Assembly: GCA_030142905.1 (NCBI GenBank)
Contig: JASJOG010000033.1
Span: 1,736,001-1,800,000, forward strand
Source of the DNA: Heliopora coerulea
Taxonomy: Eukaryota; Cnidaria; Anthozoa; Scleralcyonacea; Helioporidae
DNA: 64,000 nucleotides
Reading direction: 5' to 3'
Shown: piece by piece, positions 1-10,979 of the stretch
Numbering within the stretch: the first letter of the stretch is position 1
Layout: every line of letters starts with the position of its first letter
Notes under the pieces: generated by a model
Told to the model about the DNA's origin: nothing
Database searches by the model: none
What the model saw: the letters and a program-made list of their open reading frames with translations, nothing else
Program-made: the position numbers and the translations under genes

Positions 1-1700
1 TCACAGACGTAATAAAATGTGAGTCGTGCCCAAACACTGCGCGGGTAGGATGACTATAAGTGAATGAAGATGCGCAGGACGTCTCGAATGATTATAATAC
101 GACGAATAACAACCAGAAAATTCAGTAAATGTGCCATGTTCAGCCATTTATTGCTTTATATATTGTTTAGCTGTATTTTAAAAACACATTTTAAAAGTAT
201 TTCCGTAAGCTTTAGGCTCTAGGACACGCTTGTGGAGCTCTACGCTGTCCGGTTCAGTCACGCTTCAAAGTGTCAACCATTTTGAAACATGCAACCGCCA
301 TACACAGCCAGTAATGTGGGAGGAGCTTACCCTTTTATAGCGTCCCTCCGTGTTTAAAGTCAATGACCCAACAAATATTTGTGCCAAGCATGCTATACGA
401 TCAATCAACAATCTTGTACGTTGATTTACATTTACAAATTCTCCGCAAAGTTGTGATCATTACCATAAGCGTACTGAACCGATTTCAACTGGGAAGGGGG
501 GGGGGGGCTAAGGCTTGTTGCCCAAAAATTTTCTGCGTCGCCCGAATTTTCAAAATGAACCAACCTCTAAGCCATGCCTTCAACAAAACTGCGCTTATTA
601 TATATTTTACGCAATGCTAAATGACATCGAAATGGGTAAAAACAAAACAGTATTAACTGACAATACGCCATGACGCTTCCCGTGACCATTGCCGCTGCCC
701 CAAAAAATGGAAATGTCGCCCGAAAAAATTAACAATGCCCGAATCTGTGGGCGGCTACAGCCCCCAGTCCCCCCTGATTGTACGCCTATGATCACTACGT
801 AAAATATTTTATTGTATGGCTTTACTGAAATACGGTTTATAAGTGCAAAGGTAGAAAGCGTAAAAATATAAACACTTGCAATTCTGTCTCCATTTTATGT
901 AGAATTTCGTCACCAACTTCACTCTGCTATGCATGGTGACTTTTCCTTTTCTGGTAGTTCGTAACACACTTTCACTTCAAAACTTTGTCAAGGATTTTAA
1001 ATTTTATTCGGCATAAGCAAGACTTATTTTTAATCCCCCCTGAGCAGTCAACACGGGAAATATCCGACCGCTCATAAACCAATCAAATTGTAGGATATCC
1101 GTATTCGGGCCGCTCGCTGCTACAGTCATATAACAATGTACAATATTTTACACTCAATATAATATGCTACTTACAATCACTGAACAGTAACAGACTTGTG
1201 TTCAATGCTCATTATAGTTTGCTTACGCTTAAGGGGCCAAAAACGGCTATAATGGATTTGGCAGGCAGATAAATTTTCTGAAGGCAAATTGAGTTGAAAA
1301 AGGAAAAAGGCTAAACTGAACCAAATTGGCAACCTTGATGACGGTCACCACTTGCAAAGCTGTTTTGAAGTCGCTCGCATTTCGTTGTCTTCCGCAAGCA
1401 ATCGTGCTATAATCGACGAACGACAAACTTCATTTTTCGTGCTGCGGTCAGCTACAATGCCCAACTGCAGCCATCCACAAATTAATTTCATCAATGCGTT
1501 ATTATACTGCAACAAAAGAAACAGAAGTGCCAAAGAGAGATAATTGCTTCAAACTAGCTTCAAATTCTTGAACTGTCCGTTAAAATTCCCTCAAAATTTT
1601 ATTTCCTTCAATTTTCTCGATTTCCTCAAAATTTCCTTCAAGAAGGAAATTTACTTCTCAGTGGAAAACACTGAAAAAGTCTACCGACCGCGCAGGAAGG
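1..1700. other. Intergenic, repeat-bearing, no gene seen
   Basis: No supported coding region. Short open frames here lack domain content and look random. A run of about 12 G lies near 496-507. The motif GCCCGAA(T/A) recurs near 540 and 718 and again near 28.4 and 48.65 kb, so the 490-790 block is probably a relic of a dispersed repeat that ends in a C/G-rich palindrome (ggggctg...cagcccc style) near 755-780. Lines 1560-1660 are rich in TTTCCTT/AAGGAAA motifs. Confidence 0.5.
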
Positions 1701-1811
1701 AAAAGTTTTGAAAAGACTGGACTCAAGATTTCATTTCCGCCCTTCCGCCTTTTTACTTGCTGGCGGTATACTCCCTGACTTAGGTTTCGAAACATCATTC
1801 TCAAAGGAGAA

Positions 1812-2552
1812 ATGGGTGAAGAGAAGAAGCAGTATGTTGAGAAGGCCAAATTGGCAGAACAAGCCGAGAGGTATGACGATATGGTCGAGGCAATGAGAAA
1901 GGTGACAAGTTTCAAAGAAGACCTTTCTACCGAAGAGCGAAACTTGTTGTCAGTTGCTTACAAGAATGTGGTGGGAGCGAGGCGCTCTGCTTGGCGAGCG
2001 ATTAGTAGTCTTGAACAGAAAATCGATAACGCCGAACCGAGGAAAGATTTAGCAAAGCAGTACCTGGAGACGATCAAGGATGAACTGGAGAAGATGTGCA
2101 ACGAAGTGTTAACATTGCTTGATGACACTCTTATTCCGAACTCGAAGCAGAGTCAAAACCACGAGTCAGAAGTGTTCTACCTGAAAATGAAGGGAGATTA
2201 CTTCCGCTATCTTGTCGAAGTTTCGTCGGAAGACGACAAGGAAAACAAAGAAAAATCTAAGAAGGCCTACGAGGAAGCCACAACCCTTAGTAATGAGAAG
2301 TTAGAGGCGACTCACCCGATTCGTTTAGGGTTGGCTCTGAATTTCTCCGTCTTCTATTACGAGATCGAAAATTCACCAGACGAAGCATGCAGTTTGGCGA
2401 AGAAAGCGTTCGATAATGCCATCACAGAGTTAGATAAGTTGGGTGAGGATACCTACAAAGATAGCACATTGATAATGCAGCTCTTGCGCGATAATCTGAC
2501 TCTCTGGACCTCGAGTGGTGAAGACGATGAAAACAAAACTGATGCACAGTAG
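1812..2552 (+). CDS. 14-3-3 protein, intronless
   Basis: A 246-residue intact 14-3-3 family protein; these dimeric cytosolic adaptors bind phosphoserine/phosphothreonine peptides. The length is normal for the family. Family signatures are present: [16 protein letters not shown] (residues 43-58), [14 protein letters not shown] (121-134), [17 protein letters not shown] (168-184) and [18 protein letters not shown] near the C-terminus. The phosphopeptide-binding residues can be assigned by alignment: K51, R58, R132, Y133 and N177. The tail after the last helix is short and acidic ([12 protein letters not shown]), as usual. The start has a purine at -3 and G at +4. The coding region has no intron. 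AATAAA at 2873-2878 could end the mRNA. The paralogue class (epsilon or zeta/beta-like) is not resolved, so no symbol is given. Confidence 0.95.
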   Translation: MGEEKKQYVEKAKLAEQAERYDDMVEAMRKVTSFKEDLSTEERNLLSVAYKNVVGARRSAWRAISSLEQKIDNAEPRKDLAKQYLETIKDELEKMCNEVLTLLDDTLIPNSKQSQNHESEVFYLKMKGDYFRYLVEVSSEDDKENKEKSKKAYEEATTLSNEKLEATHPIRLGLALNFSVFYYEIENSPDEACSLAKKAFDNAITELDKLGEDTYKDSTLIMQLLRDNLTLWTSSGEDDENKTDAQ

Positions 2553-2872
2553 TAAAAAGTATTGATCAACTTTATCTGGATTGGAGAATATTAATTACTT
2601 CGCCTTGGACATTTATTTTGTGTTGTTTTCCGGCACTGAACCTTGTCAAGACAAACACGTCGTGTGCACAGTTTGTGCTGCGGTGCTTAGACTTCGGCTT
2701 TTTGACACTGTTGTTGGCGGACATTTACATATATTTTATTAGGCAAATCTGACTTTTTTTCACTTAGTTAACCTTCTTGTTAATGGTTTTCAATTAGTTT
2801 AGTATTATTTACAGTGATGTATGACTTACTCCCCTAGTTCTGTCCACCAACTCAATATTAGGCGTGAATCTG

Positions 2873-2878
2873 AATAAA
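2873..2878 (+). terminator. Possible poly(A) signal of the 14-3-3 gene
   Basis: AATAAA 320 bp after the stop codon, in AT-rich sequence. No strong alternative was seen closer to the stop. Confidence 0.45.
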
Positions 2879-4689
2879 ATTTTTTGCCAATTATCAGCTC
2901 TTGAAATCGTTATGTTCATTGCTATTGTAAGGGAACTTTCAATGAAGAGATTTTTGTACTTGTGAAAATTGCCTGGATCCAGATGGTTCATACAGAAAGA
3001 ATTATTGGTTTGTATTAACTTTACCTAAGTTTGATCTTACTAGTATTAAGTGACATAACTAATTCATAAAGCTGTTACAGAATTACAATTCCAACAAGAT
3101 ATTAAGATGTTTTGTTGGGCAGATGGCCAAGTGTTCTTAAATTGCATTCATTGTCAATTGATTTTGTTTTTATTTGAAAGATTTCTTTTGTGCAGTGACT
3201 GTTTGCTTTTAGTAAAATTTTAAAAATGATGGTAAATCATCTTTATCTACCTTGTTACCAAATTTCAATCTGGAGAACAGATAATTTTAGGATTTGGTGT
3301 TAGGCAATTCAAAGGTTTATTACAAGTGGCAGGAAGTGAGGAACAAATTGCAATTAAGTTGTGTTGTTGATATGGTTCTCTCTTGATTAGGATAAGAAAT
3401 CAATAGGGGGAAGCTCGTATACATGCATATGATTTGATCAGCTAATTGGGAGTGACATGAGAAAATTTAGGAGACAGTGGATTTTATTTCACATATTCTG
3501 TATATGGTAGATAACAGTAATAAATGTAATCCAACATATAATATTGTACTTTACTCTGAAATTACTTATTTTACAGTTTAATTAGAAAGTACATCTGAAA
3601 ATATTACATGAAAATATTTTATCAGTCAAATTAAGAATTATATATCTATTTAAATCAGCTACCCAGATACACTTTCAGTTTTAAATGCAGTCTTAACCAA
3701 AGGTAAGTATTTGCATAAAAAATGGAATTTTTATGGTAAAAATTTGAAATTGATGTATGATAGGTAGCTGCATAAAGTAGGTAAGGTAGCCCAATGAGCT
3801 GAAAAAAAATACTGAGTTGCAGTTTATCATCTTGCTGCAAATTTATCTTAAGGTTATGATCTGTATTCTTGTACCTGTTAGTTGCCAAAGCCCTCAATGC
3901 AATGTGCAATTTTTGGTAAAAATTTTTAACCCAACTAGTGGATAATTTGTTAATTGAGCCAAAAAAAGGACAAACTGAGATGGTGGTGAAGCCAGTGACA
4001 TGGGGATGAGGTAAAGGAACATTAATTTTGCCTTTTGGTGACTAAATAAGTGGGGTACCAGATTGTAATGGGGAAAATGTTTTCATGTTTATCTAAAGAA
4101 AAGTATGAAGAGATTTCAAAGGCTATCACAATTTTATCTCATCAAATATGGTCATACTATCATTTGCATCATTTTTGTTATTTTTCAAGTTGGTGATGTT
4201 GAAGGAGGTACCACAAGTTTACCATTGGGTGCCAATGGTGGTCACTGCCACAGGATCAATGCTTGGACTCTCACACAAAGTAGTCACTCCCTGCTGATAA
4301 AGACCAAAGTCTTGTTTGCAGTGCATATTTACTCATTATGGAGGCTAAACCTAGAATCAGCAGAACATTTGGTCTTGGAAGTTTGGTTTCAATATAAATA
4401 CAAGTACAATGCATGAAAAAGCTAATAATAGTAAAATAAACAGGAAAACTACTAAAATAGAGAAAAGAAAATTAAGTACAGTTATTTAGGCACTATTTTT
4501 TAGATGCACTGAAATGCAACAAATATCTAAAATGTTATCTCTCAGCCATGGTTTTTCATTTTCCTTCATCTTATGTGGACAGTTCTGAAAGGCTTGATAT
4601 GATTTCCAATACATGCCACGAAAAACATCCCCAGAATCATATGAATATGTCTACCATATTTTTTGAAAATATCTCTACCCTGAAAATGT
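2879..4689. other. AT-rich intergenic sequence, no gene seen
   Basis: Short open frames only (for example around 3655-3909 and 4105-4416), none with recognisable domains. No tRNA, and no repeat large enough to name. Confidence 0.5.
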
Positions 4690-4922
4690 TTTAATTCCAT
4701 ATGTGATATGAAAAGTTCGTGTGTGAAATCAATTTTCATAAGTGGATCTTCCATTTCGCATGTGAAATACATGTTTCGTTTAAAACATTTTAATTGTGAA
4801 ATTTTGAACCACGTTATTTCACATGTGAATTAGCCAAGGTATTTTAAATGTAAAAACGTTTCGTTTTCGTATGAGAAAATGTTCCAATTCCATGTCTTTC
4901 ACATGCGAAATGACATGGAATT
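4690..4922. repeat. Cluster of TTTCACATGTGAAAT-type palindromes, copy 1
   Basis: Imperfect versions of the 15-mer palindrome TTTCACATGTGAAAT, centred on CATATG or CATGTG, recur about every 20-50 bp. The block aligns with 27478-27688: both contain ATTTC-(N)-ATGTGAAAT, then ATGTTTC, ACATTT, GTGAAATT and TGAACC in the same order. It is therefore one dispersed repeat family, not chance. The family is not recognised. Confidence 0.7.
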
Positions 4923-5320
4923 TTCGTTCGGAAGGCTTTATCAGTAGATGAAACTATCTACTACCTACTGATACTGTATTAATTTCTTCTCTTCGATTAT
5001 TTGTGATTTGAGACTGACCATAATAATGACAAGTGAAAACTGCTTGTGACTTATACTGTTTGTTAACTTGACATTTCTCAAACCTCTGAACCTAATCTTT
5101 TGTCATATTTTTGTAGACGAACTCCGACCTTATCTTCTGCCTGTGGACCAGCATTTTGAATCAGTGCAACTTTGGTTTGAAAAGACAAAATACAGAATCT
5201 AGTTCTAGTGAAAAATAAATAATAAGTACAATTCTAGAGAAAAATAACGTTCAATTCAACAACGACCTCATTTGGCAACCATAAGTTTGTAGTTCAATAT
5301 TACTAGCCAGTTAAAAAGTC

Positions 5321-5411
5321 CGGGAGGCTGGCACACACATACTCTGGTCCCTCCATCAAAAATAGTGGGGGCCAAAGCCCCCCAGCCTCCACCGTTCCAA
5401 CGCCCCTGGGA
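5321..5411. repeat. Relic of a DNA-transposon end (CAGGGGCGTTGG on the minus strand)
   Basis: The sequence ends in ...CCAACGCCCCTGG with a GGGGGCCAAAGCCCCC hairpin just inside. This C/G-rich hairpin followed by CGCCCCTG is typical of decayed DNA-transposon termini in invertebrates. No partner end was found. Confidence 0.4.
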
Positions 5412-6305
5412 CAGAAGAGCAATAAACACATAAAGGCAAATTAGCTATTACGCAAAAGAAAAACAAATCGCTGTCATTTAAGGAGTGGTATTGACGCAAA
5501 AGTTTGCCGAGGAATAGTGGAAAATTTTAATTACTGTAGTCAAGCAAGGTAAACTTAATAGTGCACAATTGTACATATCTGTACGATTTGATATATCAAT
5601 TTGATTCATAAACAGAATTCAATAGATTTTCAAAGAAATTTTGAATGTATAATTTGAAATTTCTTGAGAAATATCTGGGATCTAAAAGATTCAGGCGTCA
5701 TCATTACAGAATGAATAAATAATTAGACATTGGCCAATGCATATGTTTTGCCCCGGTCACAAAATCCTACGGCGCAACATTTTCAGAAACAAAAATTTGA
5801 CATTTTTGATCTTTTTTACTAAATTGAATATTTTCCCAAGCTCAACAAAATGTCAAATCAGTGTCTCGATTTTTTATCGTTAATTGACGACTTTGCAGCT
5901 TTCAAGGCTCGGAAGTGCCTGCTTTAAATTTTAAATTACATTTTGACTTATCAAAAAAACCAAAAAAACAAAAAGAAAAACCCAAATAAGCAAAAAAAAG
6001 AAAGAAAGAAAACAAAACAAAAAGGACACAAAACGCTTGTTTCTACAGGTTTACCGCGTTTAGTTGTATATCGATGTTATCGCAAAACAGTTATTTTAAG
6101 GGGCTTGGAGTGTGTTAGAAAGGGAGGAGGGAGCGCCTTCAACAGAATTTATCCCATGCGAATTACCACCTTAGTACGGCACGGTGGGGTGACAGTGTTA
6201 CCATTTCAAGTCGTTAATTTATGCATGACAAAATTACGGCAATCTGATTATCAAAGTGTAAGAAAATCATTAATTCCTGTCCGATGAGTAAAGTCTTTTT
6301 ATTTA
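5412..6305. other. AT-rich intergenic sequence, no gene seen
   Basis: The 114-residue open frame at 5943-6287 begins in an A-rich stretch (Lys/Asn/Gln repeats) and has no domain; it is treated as chance. Confidence 0.5.
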
Positions 6306-6373
6306 TGCATTCACTCACTCCCTCGCTCATTTATTCATTCGTTTGTTCGTTCACTCATTTACTCATTCATTGG
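6306..6373. repeat. Tetranucleotide-rich microsatellite (CATT/ACTC/GTTC)
   Basis: Irregular ATTC/ACTC/GTTC repeats lie immediately left of the hAT element. Confidence 0.6.
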
Positions 6374-6375
6374 CG

Positions 6376-6383
6376 TTTCTTAC
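6376..6383. repeat. hAT target-site duplication, left copy (TTTCTTAC)
   Basis: Identical to 8798-8805 and directly abuts the CAGGG terminus. Confidence 0.9.
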
Positions 6384-8797
6384 CAGGGCTCTCAGATCTT
6401 ATTGCTAACATTTCCTTAGATTCGACGGTAAAAATTCCTTAGATCGATCATAATTTCCTCAAACTCGTGTCAGTCCCCCAGGAACGCTCCAAACCTTCGG
6501 TGACGATAGAAAAGGTGGGAAAATTATTGGTTTTTAGGACTATTTATCATGGCTGACTCAGAATCGTACTCCGAAGATGAGGGAAGCCCTCCCAAAACAA
6601 CAAAAATGACAAGAAAAAAATACAAACAGAAGTTTCGCACAGATTGGATGAAAGATCCTCCTTTTAAACAGTGGCTTATTGCACCCACAAACGCTAACGA
6701 CGAACGATCATGCAAAGTGTGCTTGAAGAAAATCTCCTGCTCAAAAACTGCTCTTCAAAGACACAAAGAGTCAGCTCAACACAAGCAAGCTTGTTCAAGT
6801 TCATCAAACCAGACTTGCATTTACGTTAGCCTTCAAAAGCAAGAAAATACCAGTACATACAAGGAGATAACTACAGTTCAATTGGCTGCTTTTATCGTCG
6901 AACACAATCTACCTCTTAGTCTCAGTCCGTTTCTTCTTGACTTCCTGAAATCAAGAGCATCAAAGAGTAATCAGGAAGCAAAATGCCTTCAAGAAATGAA
7001 GATAGGAGCCACCAAATGTACGAACATGATTCGCCAAGGCGTCGGGCTGTATTATGTAAAAATGTTGGTCGAGATCTTACGCCACGAACGATTTAGCATC
7101 ATACCAGATGAGGCTACAGATGTGTCAACCGAGAAGCAGTTGGGAATCTGTGTTATGTATGTTGACGACGACTTAAAACCAGTAACTAGGTTTTTGGATA
7201 TAGTCGAAGTCAGCGACACTGGAGCTAAGGGGCTTTATCAATCGATAAAGGGCGTTTTCCAAGAGAAATCAATACCTCTCTCCAACATCATTGGTTACTC
7301 TTCAGATACCTGCAATGTTATGTTTGGTGAAAATTTAAGTGTTTCCACCCTTCTGAAGAAAGATTTGCCACATGTTGCTGCCATCAAATGCAGCTGCCAT
7401 ATCATTCATCTCTGTGCATCTAATTCTTGCTTAAAGTTGTCTACAACACTCGAAGATTTGTGTAGAAACATCTACTCCCACTTTAGCCGGTCAACACTAA
7501 GCCAGAAGGATTTTATACAATTTCAAGAGTTTGTGGAAGTGCAACCTCACAAGTTGTTGAAACTATCCCAAACAAGATGGCTATCGTTGGAGAGCTGCGT
7601 CACTAGAATTCTAGAGCAATGGGAAGCTCTTCGTCTGTATTTCACCGCATTTGTGGCAGAAGGGAAAGATCCTTCTTACACAACAGAGAGCATTTTGAAA
7701 GGTTTGAGCAACAAATACGTTCTCGCTCAGTTGGAGTTCTTCAGTGCACAGCTGCGTCGACTCAACGAGTTTAACACCATGTTTCAAACAACAAAACCCA
7801 TGCTGCAACATCTCAGAGAAGAAGTTACAAGGCTACTACGAGATATTCTGGGCGATTTCATTAATATGGATGTAATCAGGAAAGAAGATCCCTTCACCAT
7901 CGACGAACATTGTTTGGACATCAGAGTGCCTTTAGAAAAGGTGTATGTGGGAATATTGGCTGTCCAAATTTAGAGTTCCTGATTGAGCTGGTGAAGCAAA
8001 TAAGATCACGTTTCGACATGAAGAATCTAATATTTAGATTGGTAGAGTTCCTCATTCCAAGCAATGCCGTCAAATGTTTGCCTCTCTCACTGCACAAACT
8101 TTTCTCGACGTTGCCGTATTTGGCCGACGTGGCAGACGTAGTTAGCGCTGATCTGGAATGGAGAAGGCAGTCTTTGGAAGAGTCCACAAAGTTGACGCCT
8201 AATGAATCATCAATTGTTTTCTGGCAGAAAAGGCTGAACGCAAAGACCATCAACGGATCCTTCAAGTACCCGAATCTTCGAAAAGTTGTCGCTTGCATGA
8301 TGTCTTTGCCATTTTCGAATGCCTCCGTCGAGAGAGTTTTCATTCTTCTCAAGCGGATAAAAACCGACTCGAGAAATGCATTGAAAAGGGAGACCCTTGT
8401 TGGGCTAATACACACTCATGAGGGCATGAAGGCACATGATATCCATGCACACCAAACAGAGATGAACACAGATTTTATTCGTATGGTAAAAGCTGTTAAG
8501 AGTGAAGCTACCGACAGTCAGGCTCATGAACTTATTACAAAGGAACTTTCAACCAATGATTAATTGGTAATGATATGAATGGTGTATAAACGAATTAAAA
8601 GAAAACTTTTGTTAGAATAAATATTTATAATAAGGAACAGAACAAGAATATTGAACTTATCAATGTGCCTATCGTATTTTTGTTACTATCCAAAAATTCC
8701 TTAAAAATTCCTTAAAAATCCTATTTCCACGAAAACCTCCTTAAAAAATTCAAAATTTCCACAGTTTAAGGAAATTTCCTTAAATCTGAGAACGCTG
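6384..8797 (+). mobile_element. Near-complete hAT DNA transposon with 8-bp TSD
   Basis: The element is 2414 bp long. The left end begins CAGGGCTCTCAGAT and the right end, read inward on the minus strand, begins CAGCGTTCTCAGAT, giving 14-bp terminal inverted repeats with two mismatches. It is flanked by an exact 8-bp direct repeat TTTCTTAC at 6376-6383 and 8798-8805, the target-site duplication length expected of hAT. Subterminal regions carry repeated TTCCTTA/TTCCTTAAAAA motifs (about 6410-6450 and 8695-8785), possible transposase-binding repeats. The only gene inside is the transposase (6549-8563). Intact ends and an exact TSD suggest a fairly recent insertion. Confidence 0.93.
6549..8563 (+). 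pseudogene. hAT transposase with one frameshift
   Basis: DNA cut-and-paste transposase in two frames: 6549-7973 (474 residues), then about 7960-8563 in another frame. Domains in order: an acidic/basic N-terminus, a BED-like zinc finger (C55, C58, H72, H78), an RNase H-like catalytic core, and the C-terminal hAT dimerisation region. All three expected acidic residues are visible: D187 in IPDEATD, D253 in YSSDTCN, and the Glu of NASVERVF (codon 8330-8332). Also present are CSCHIIHLC (the Cys-x2-His of the insertion domain) and QTRWLSLE (the conserved RW). The frame changes between about 7955 and 7985, so the protein is split unless a sequencing error or frameshifting is involved; a few residues may also be missing at the join. 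It resembles the KIAA1586/ZNF862-like hAT group. Confidence 0.88.
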
Positions 8798-8805
8798 TTT
8801 CTTAC
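8798..8805. repeat. hAT target-site duplication, right copy (TTTCTTAC)
   Basis: Identical to 6376-6383 and directly follows the CTG terminus. Confidence 0.9.
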
Positions 8806-9286
8806 ATTCTATTTACCCACAATCCTCCCTGATCGTACCTTGTCAAAATGTAGAAAGCCAGGGAAAGAGCCAGGGTTAATTTTACAAACATTAAATTTCG
8901 AAAGATTCGTTCCAAGATAAACCACAATATGATCCATATTCCATAGTAAATATATTTCTAAGTCGTTGACGAACTGCAATCAATTTCCTCTTAATAGCTC
9001 AAATATTAAATTTAAAAGTTGTTCGTCGGAAAATGTTTCTTATTCTGTGACCTACCCAATCCCCCCAGTAGTTACATTGATTTGTAAATGGTATGTCCCT
9101 GCCATTGAGAATGTAGATCGAAAAAGTTTGACACTTGAGTCTCATAAATTGCAAATGAATTTCCATTTCCGTTATCAAATCGCTTTAATACTTTTTGGAA
9201 TATTAGAGATATAAACCTCAATATGTCATCGTTCAGTAAAGTACTGGCAATTTGCGCTCAAGTATTAAAAGTGTAACTCCTGACTG
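8806..9286. other. Intergenic, no gene seen
   Basis: AT-rich. A short open frame at 8966-9214 has no recognisable content. Confidence 0.5.
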
Positions 9287-9653
9287 TGCCCCGTCCACAC
9301 GCATACGTGTTTGTATGAAAACGCATACTTTTCCATGCGTTCTGGACTCTCATTCACACATAAACGGCGTTTTCGGTCGCCAAAACCGAAGTCTTTCGAA
9401 AAAGTTCTCAAAAGTGGAACGATTCGGAAACGCCGGCTCATCGTCTTCGTGTGGACGGCGAAAACGATGGCATCACACCTTCATGGCGCTAGCTTCCTAC
9501 GCATGCTTAGTAGACAGGTAGCAACGTTTTCGAATCGTTACTGCGTTTACGTGTGGACGGGGGGACAAGTGAAAACAATTTCAAAAACGGTCGTGTGGAC
9601 GAAAAACTTTTGATACGTCTTTATATGAAAACGTATACGTGTGGACGGGACCC
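9287..9653. mobile_element. Short non-autonomous DNA element with CCCGTCCACACG ends
   Basis: About 367 bp. The left end has CCCGTCCACACGCATACGT and the right end has ACGTATACGTGTGGACGGG, an inverted pair. GTGTGGACGG and GAAAACG motifs repeat internally (near 9450, 9550 and 9592). No transposase is encoded; the open frames across it are products of the repeat. A target duplication was not identified. The superfamily is not assigned. Confidence 0.7.
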
Positions 9654-10926
9654 AAATGTACCGCTTGAAAACATACTTAGTGAAAAATATACATCGTGTA
9701 AAAAAACTTTTGAAAATACACGAATCCTTGACAAATCAAGCGACCGAGGACATATTTTAAATGTTGTTTATAAACTTGTTAAAACATATCCAAACAAGCG
9801 AGCAAATGGAGACCCCGTGACGACAGGGAGCTCACCTGGGCAGACTGCGGAGTTCTGGTACAGGGGGCTCTTGAACTGTGGACGTGTTACTTTTTGCTAT
9901 ATGGGTACAAGATTGTCCAGTTGCTTTTCATGCGGGAAACTCTCGGTCTTCAATGAATATGTCACGCAGAATTGCATACTAAATGGATTGACCTAAAAGA
10001 CCTCAAAAATAATCGGCAAAAATGCATTACAGCAATGATTCTCAACCTTTTTTTGGATGAACGCCAACCTGCCTCATACGGAAACCTCTTGACGCCCCCT
10101 ATCACTTGATAATTTCAATTAAGTTCTGTTGGCATTTCTGCTTGGTCTCTGCCATTTTAGAACGTCCTCTCCACCTTTCTTCTCGTTTCCGGTCAAACAA
10201 ACTCCTGGAAATATTATCTTGGTACCCAAATATGAGTAGAAACACGAGACAAAATTGAGGTAATATTTCGATTGTATTACATTTGAGTCAGGTTTGACAA
10301 TGACTGTGCATTATTTAACAATTATTCGCCGAAGGTGAATAATTGTTTAAGTATAATTACACAGGTAATTATTTGAAAGAAAGTAGTGAACGAGCACATT
10401 TAAAATCTCCTCGGGAAAATTTACAAAGGTGACCGCCATCTTGCTTCTGATCCTTCACTGTTAAATTCACTTGCAGGTGATTATCGAGATTTACGACGTA
10501 ATTTCCAGGCTAATCACCACTCGGGGTATTCGATAATCACCTGTGCAACTAGACTATATTTTGAATATTTGTTTTGTTCTTTTACTCGTATTTTGGGTAC
10601 CATGGTGCTTCCTTTCGGGTCTTCTTTTATTTATTAACCAAACTGAGTAACTTTAACGTATAGTTATTCAGTTTGGTATTGCTGAGTTAGTCAGTAATAG
10701 ATTTTAATAAGCAATGACTACCAGAAACTTGAAGTTTCTGGGGTGCTGGGGTGGTGTATGACTGATGAATGCTCCCCTCTGTTGCCTTGCTTCAATTTGT
10801 CCCTTGATGTTCTCTGAACGCCCATTGGGGGGTGGGGGTGGTACCACCCCCAGTTGTGAATTAAATACAAAAAACAAGTAGTTGGAAATGTTGATTTTAT
10901 TTTACAAATGTATAACCATTTCCAAA
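9654..10926. other. Intergenic with small transposon relics
   Basis: At 10030 a hAT-like end occurs: CAG followed by a few bases, then ATTCTCAACCTTTTT. At 10318-10345 there is a short hairpin around TTCGCCGAAGGTGAA, and at 10470-10548 an inverted pair GCAGGTGATTATCGA / TCGATAATCACCTGTGC. Near 10800-10850 a GGGGTGG...CCACCCCC hairpin occurs. The open frame 9553-9996 partly overlaps the preceding repeat and has no recognisable domain. Confidence 0.5.
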
Positions 10927-10932
10927 TTTATT
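10896..10932 (-). terminator. RPL27 poly(A) signals
   Basis: AATAAA at 10932-10927 overlaps the stop codon (TAATAAA); a second AATAAA is at 10901-10896. The second is the more usual spacing for a ribosomal-protein mRNA with a very short 3'UTR. Confidence 0.6.
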
Positions 10933-10979
10933 AGAATCTTAGCTTCTGGAAGAACCATTTATTTTTTCCTGTTTTGTAC
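10931..10979 (-). CDS. RPL27: RPL27 coding exon 3
   Basis: Follows acceptor ...ctttccag, encodes [15 protein letters not shown] and stop TAA. It is only 49 nt and was too short to be an obvious open frame; it was found by the conserved eL27 C-terminus. Confidence 0.95.

Noticed and set aside
5943..6287. 114-residue open frame
   Set aside because: Begins in an A-rich run that gives Lys/Asn/Gln repeats; no domain, no splice or promoter context.
7921..8415. 164-residue minus-strand frame
   Set aside because: Shadow of the hAT transposase coding strand.
9553..9996. 147-residue open frame
   Set aside because: Its first part lies in a MITE-like repeat; the rest matches nothing I recognise.
10030..10105. 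A second hAT element
   Set aside because: Only one end (CAG...ATTCTCAACCTTTTT) is present; no right end or duplicated flank found.
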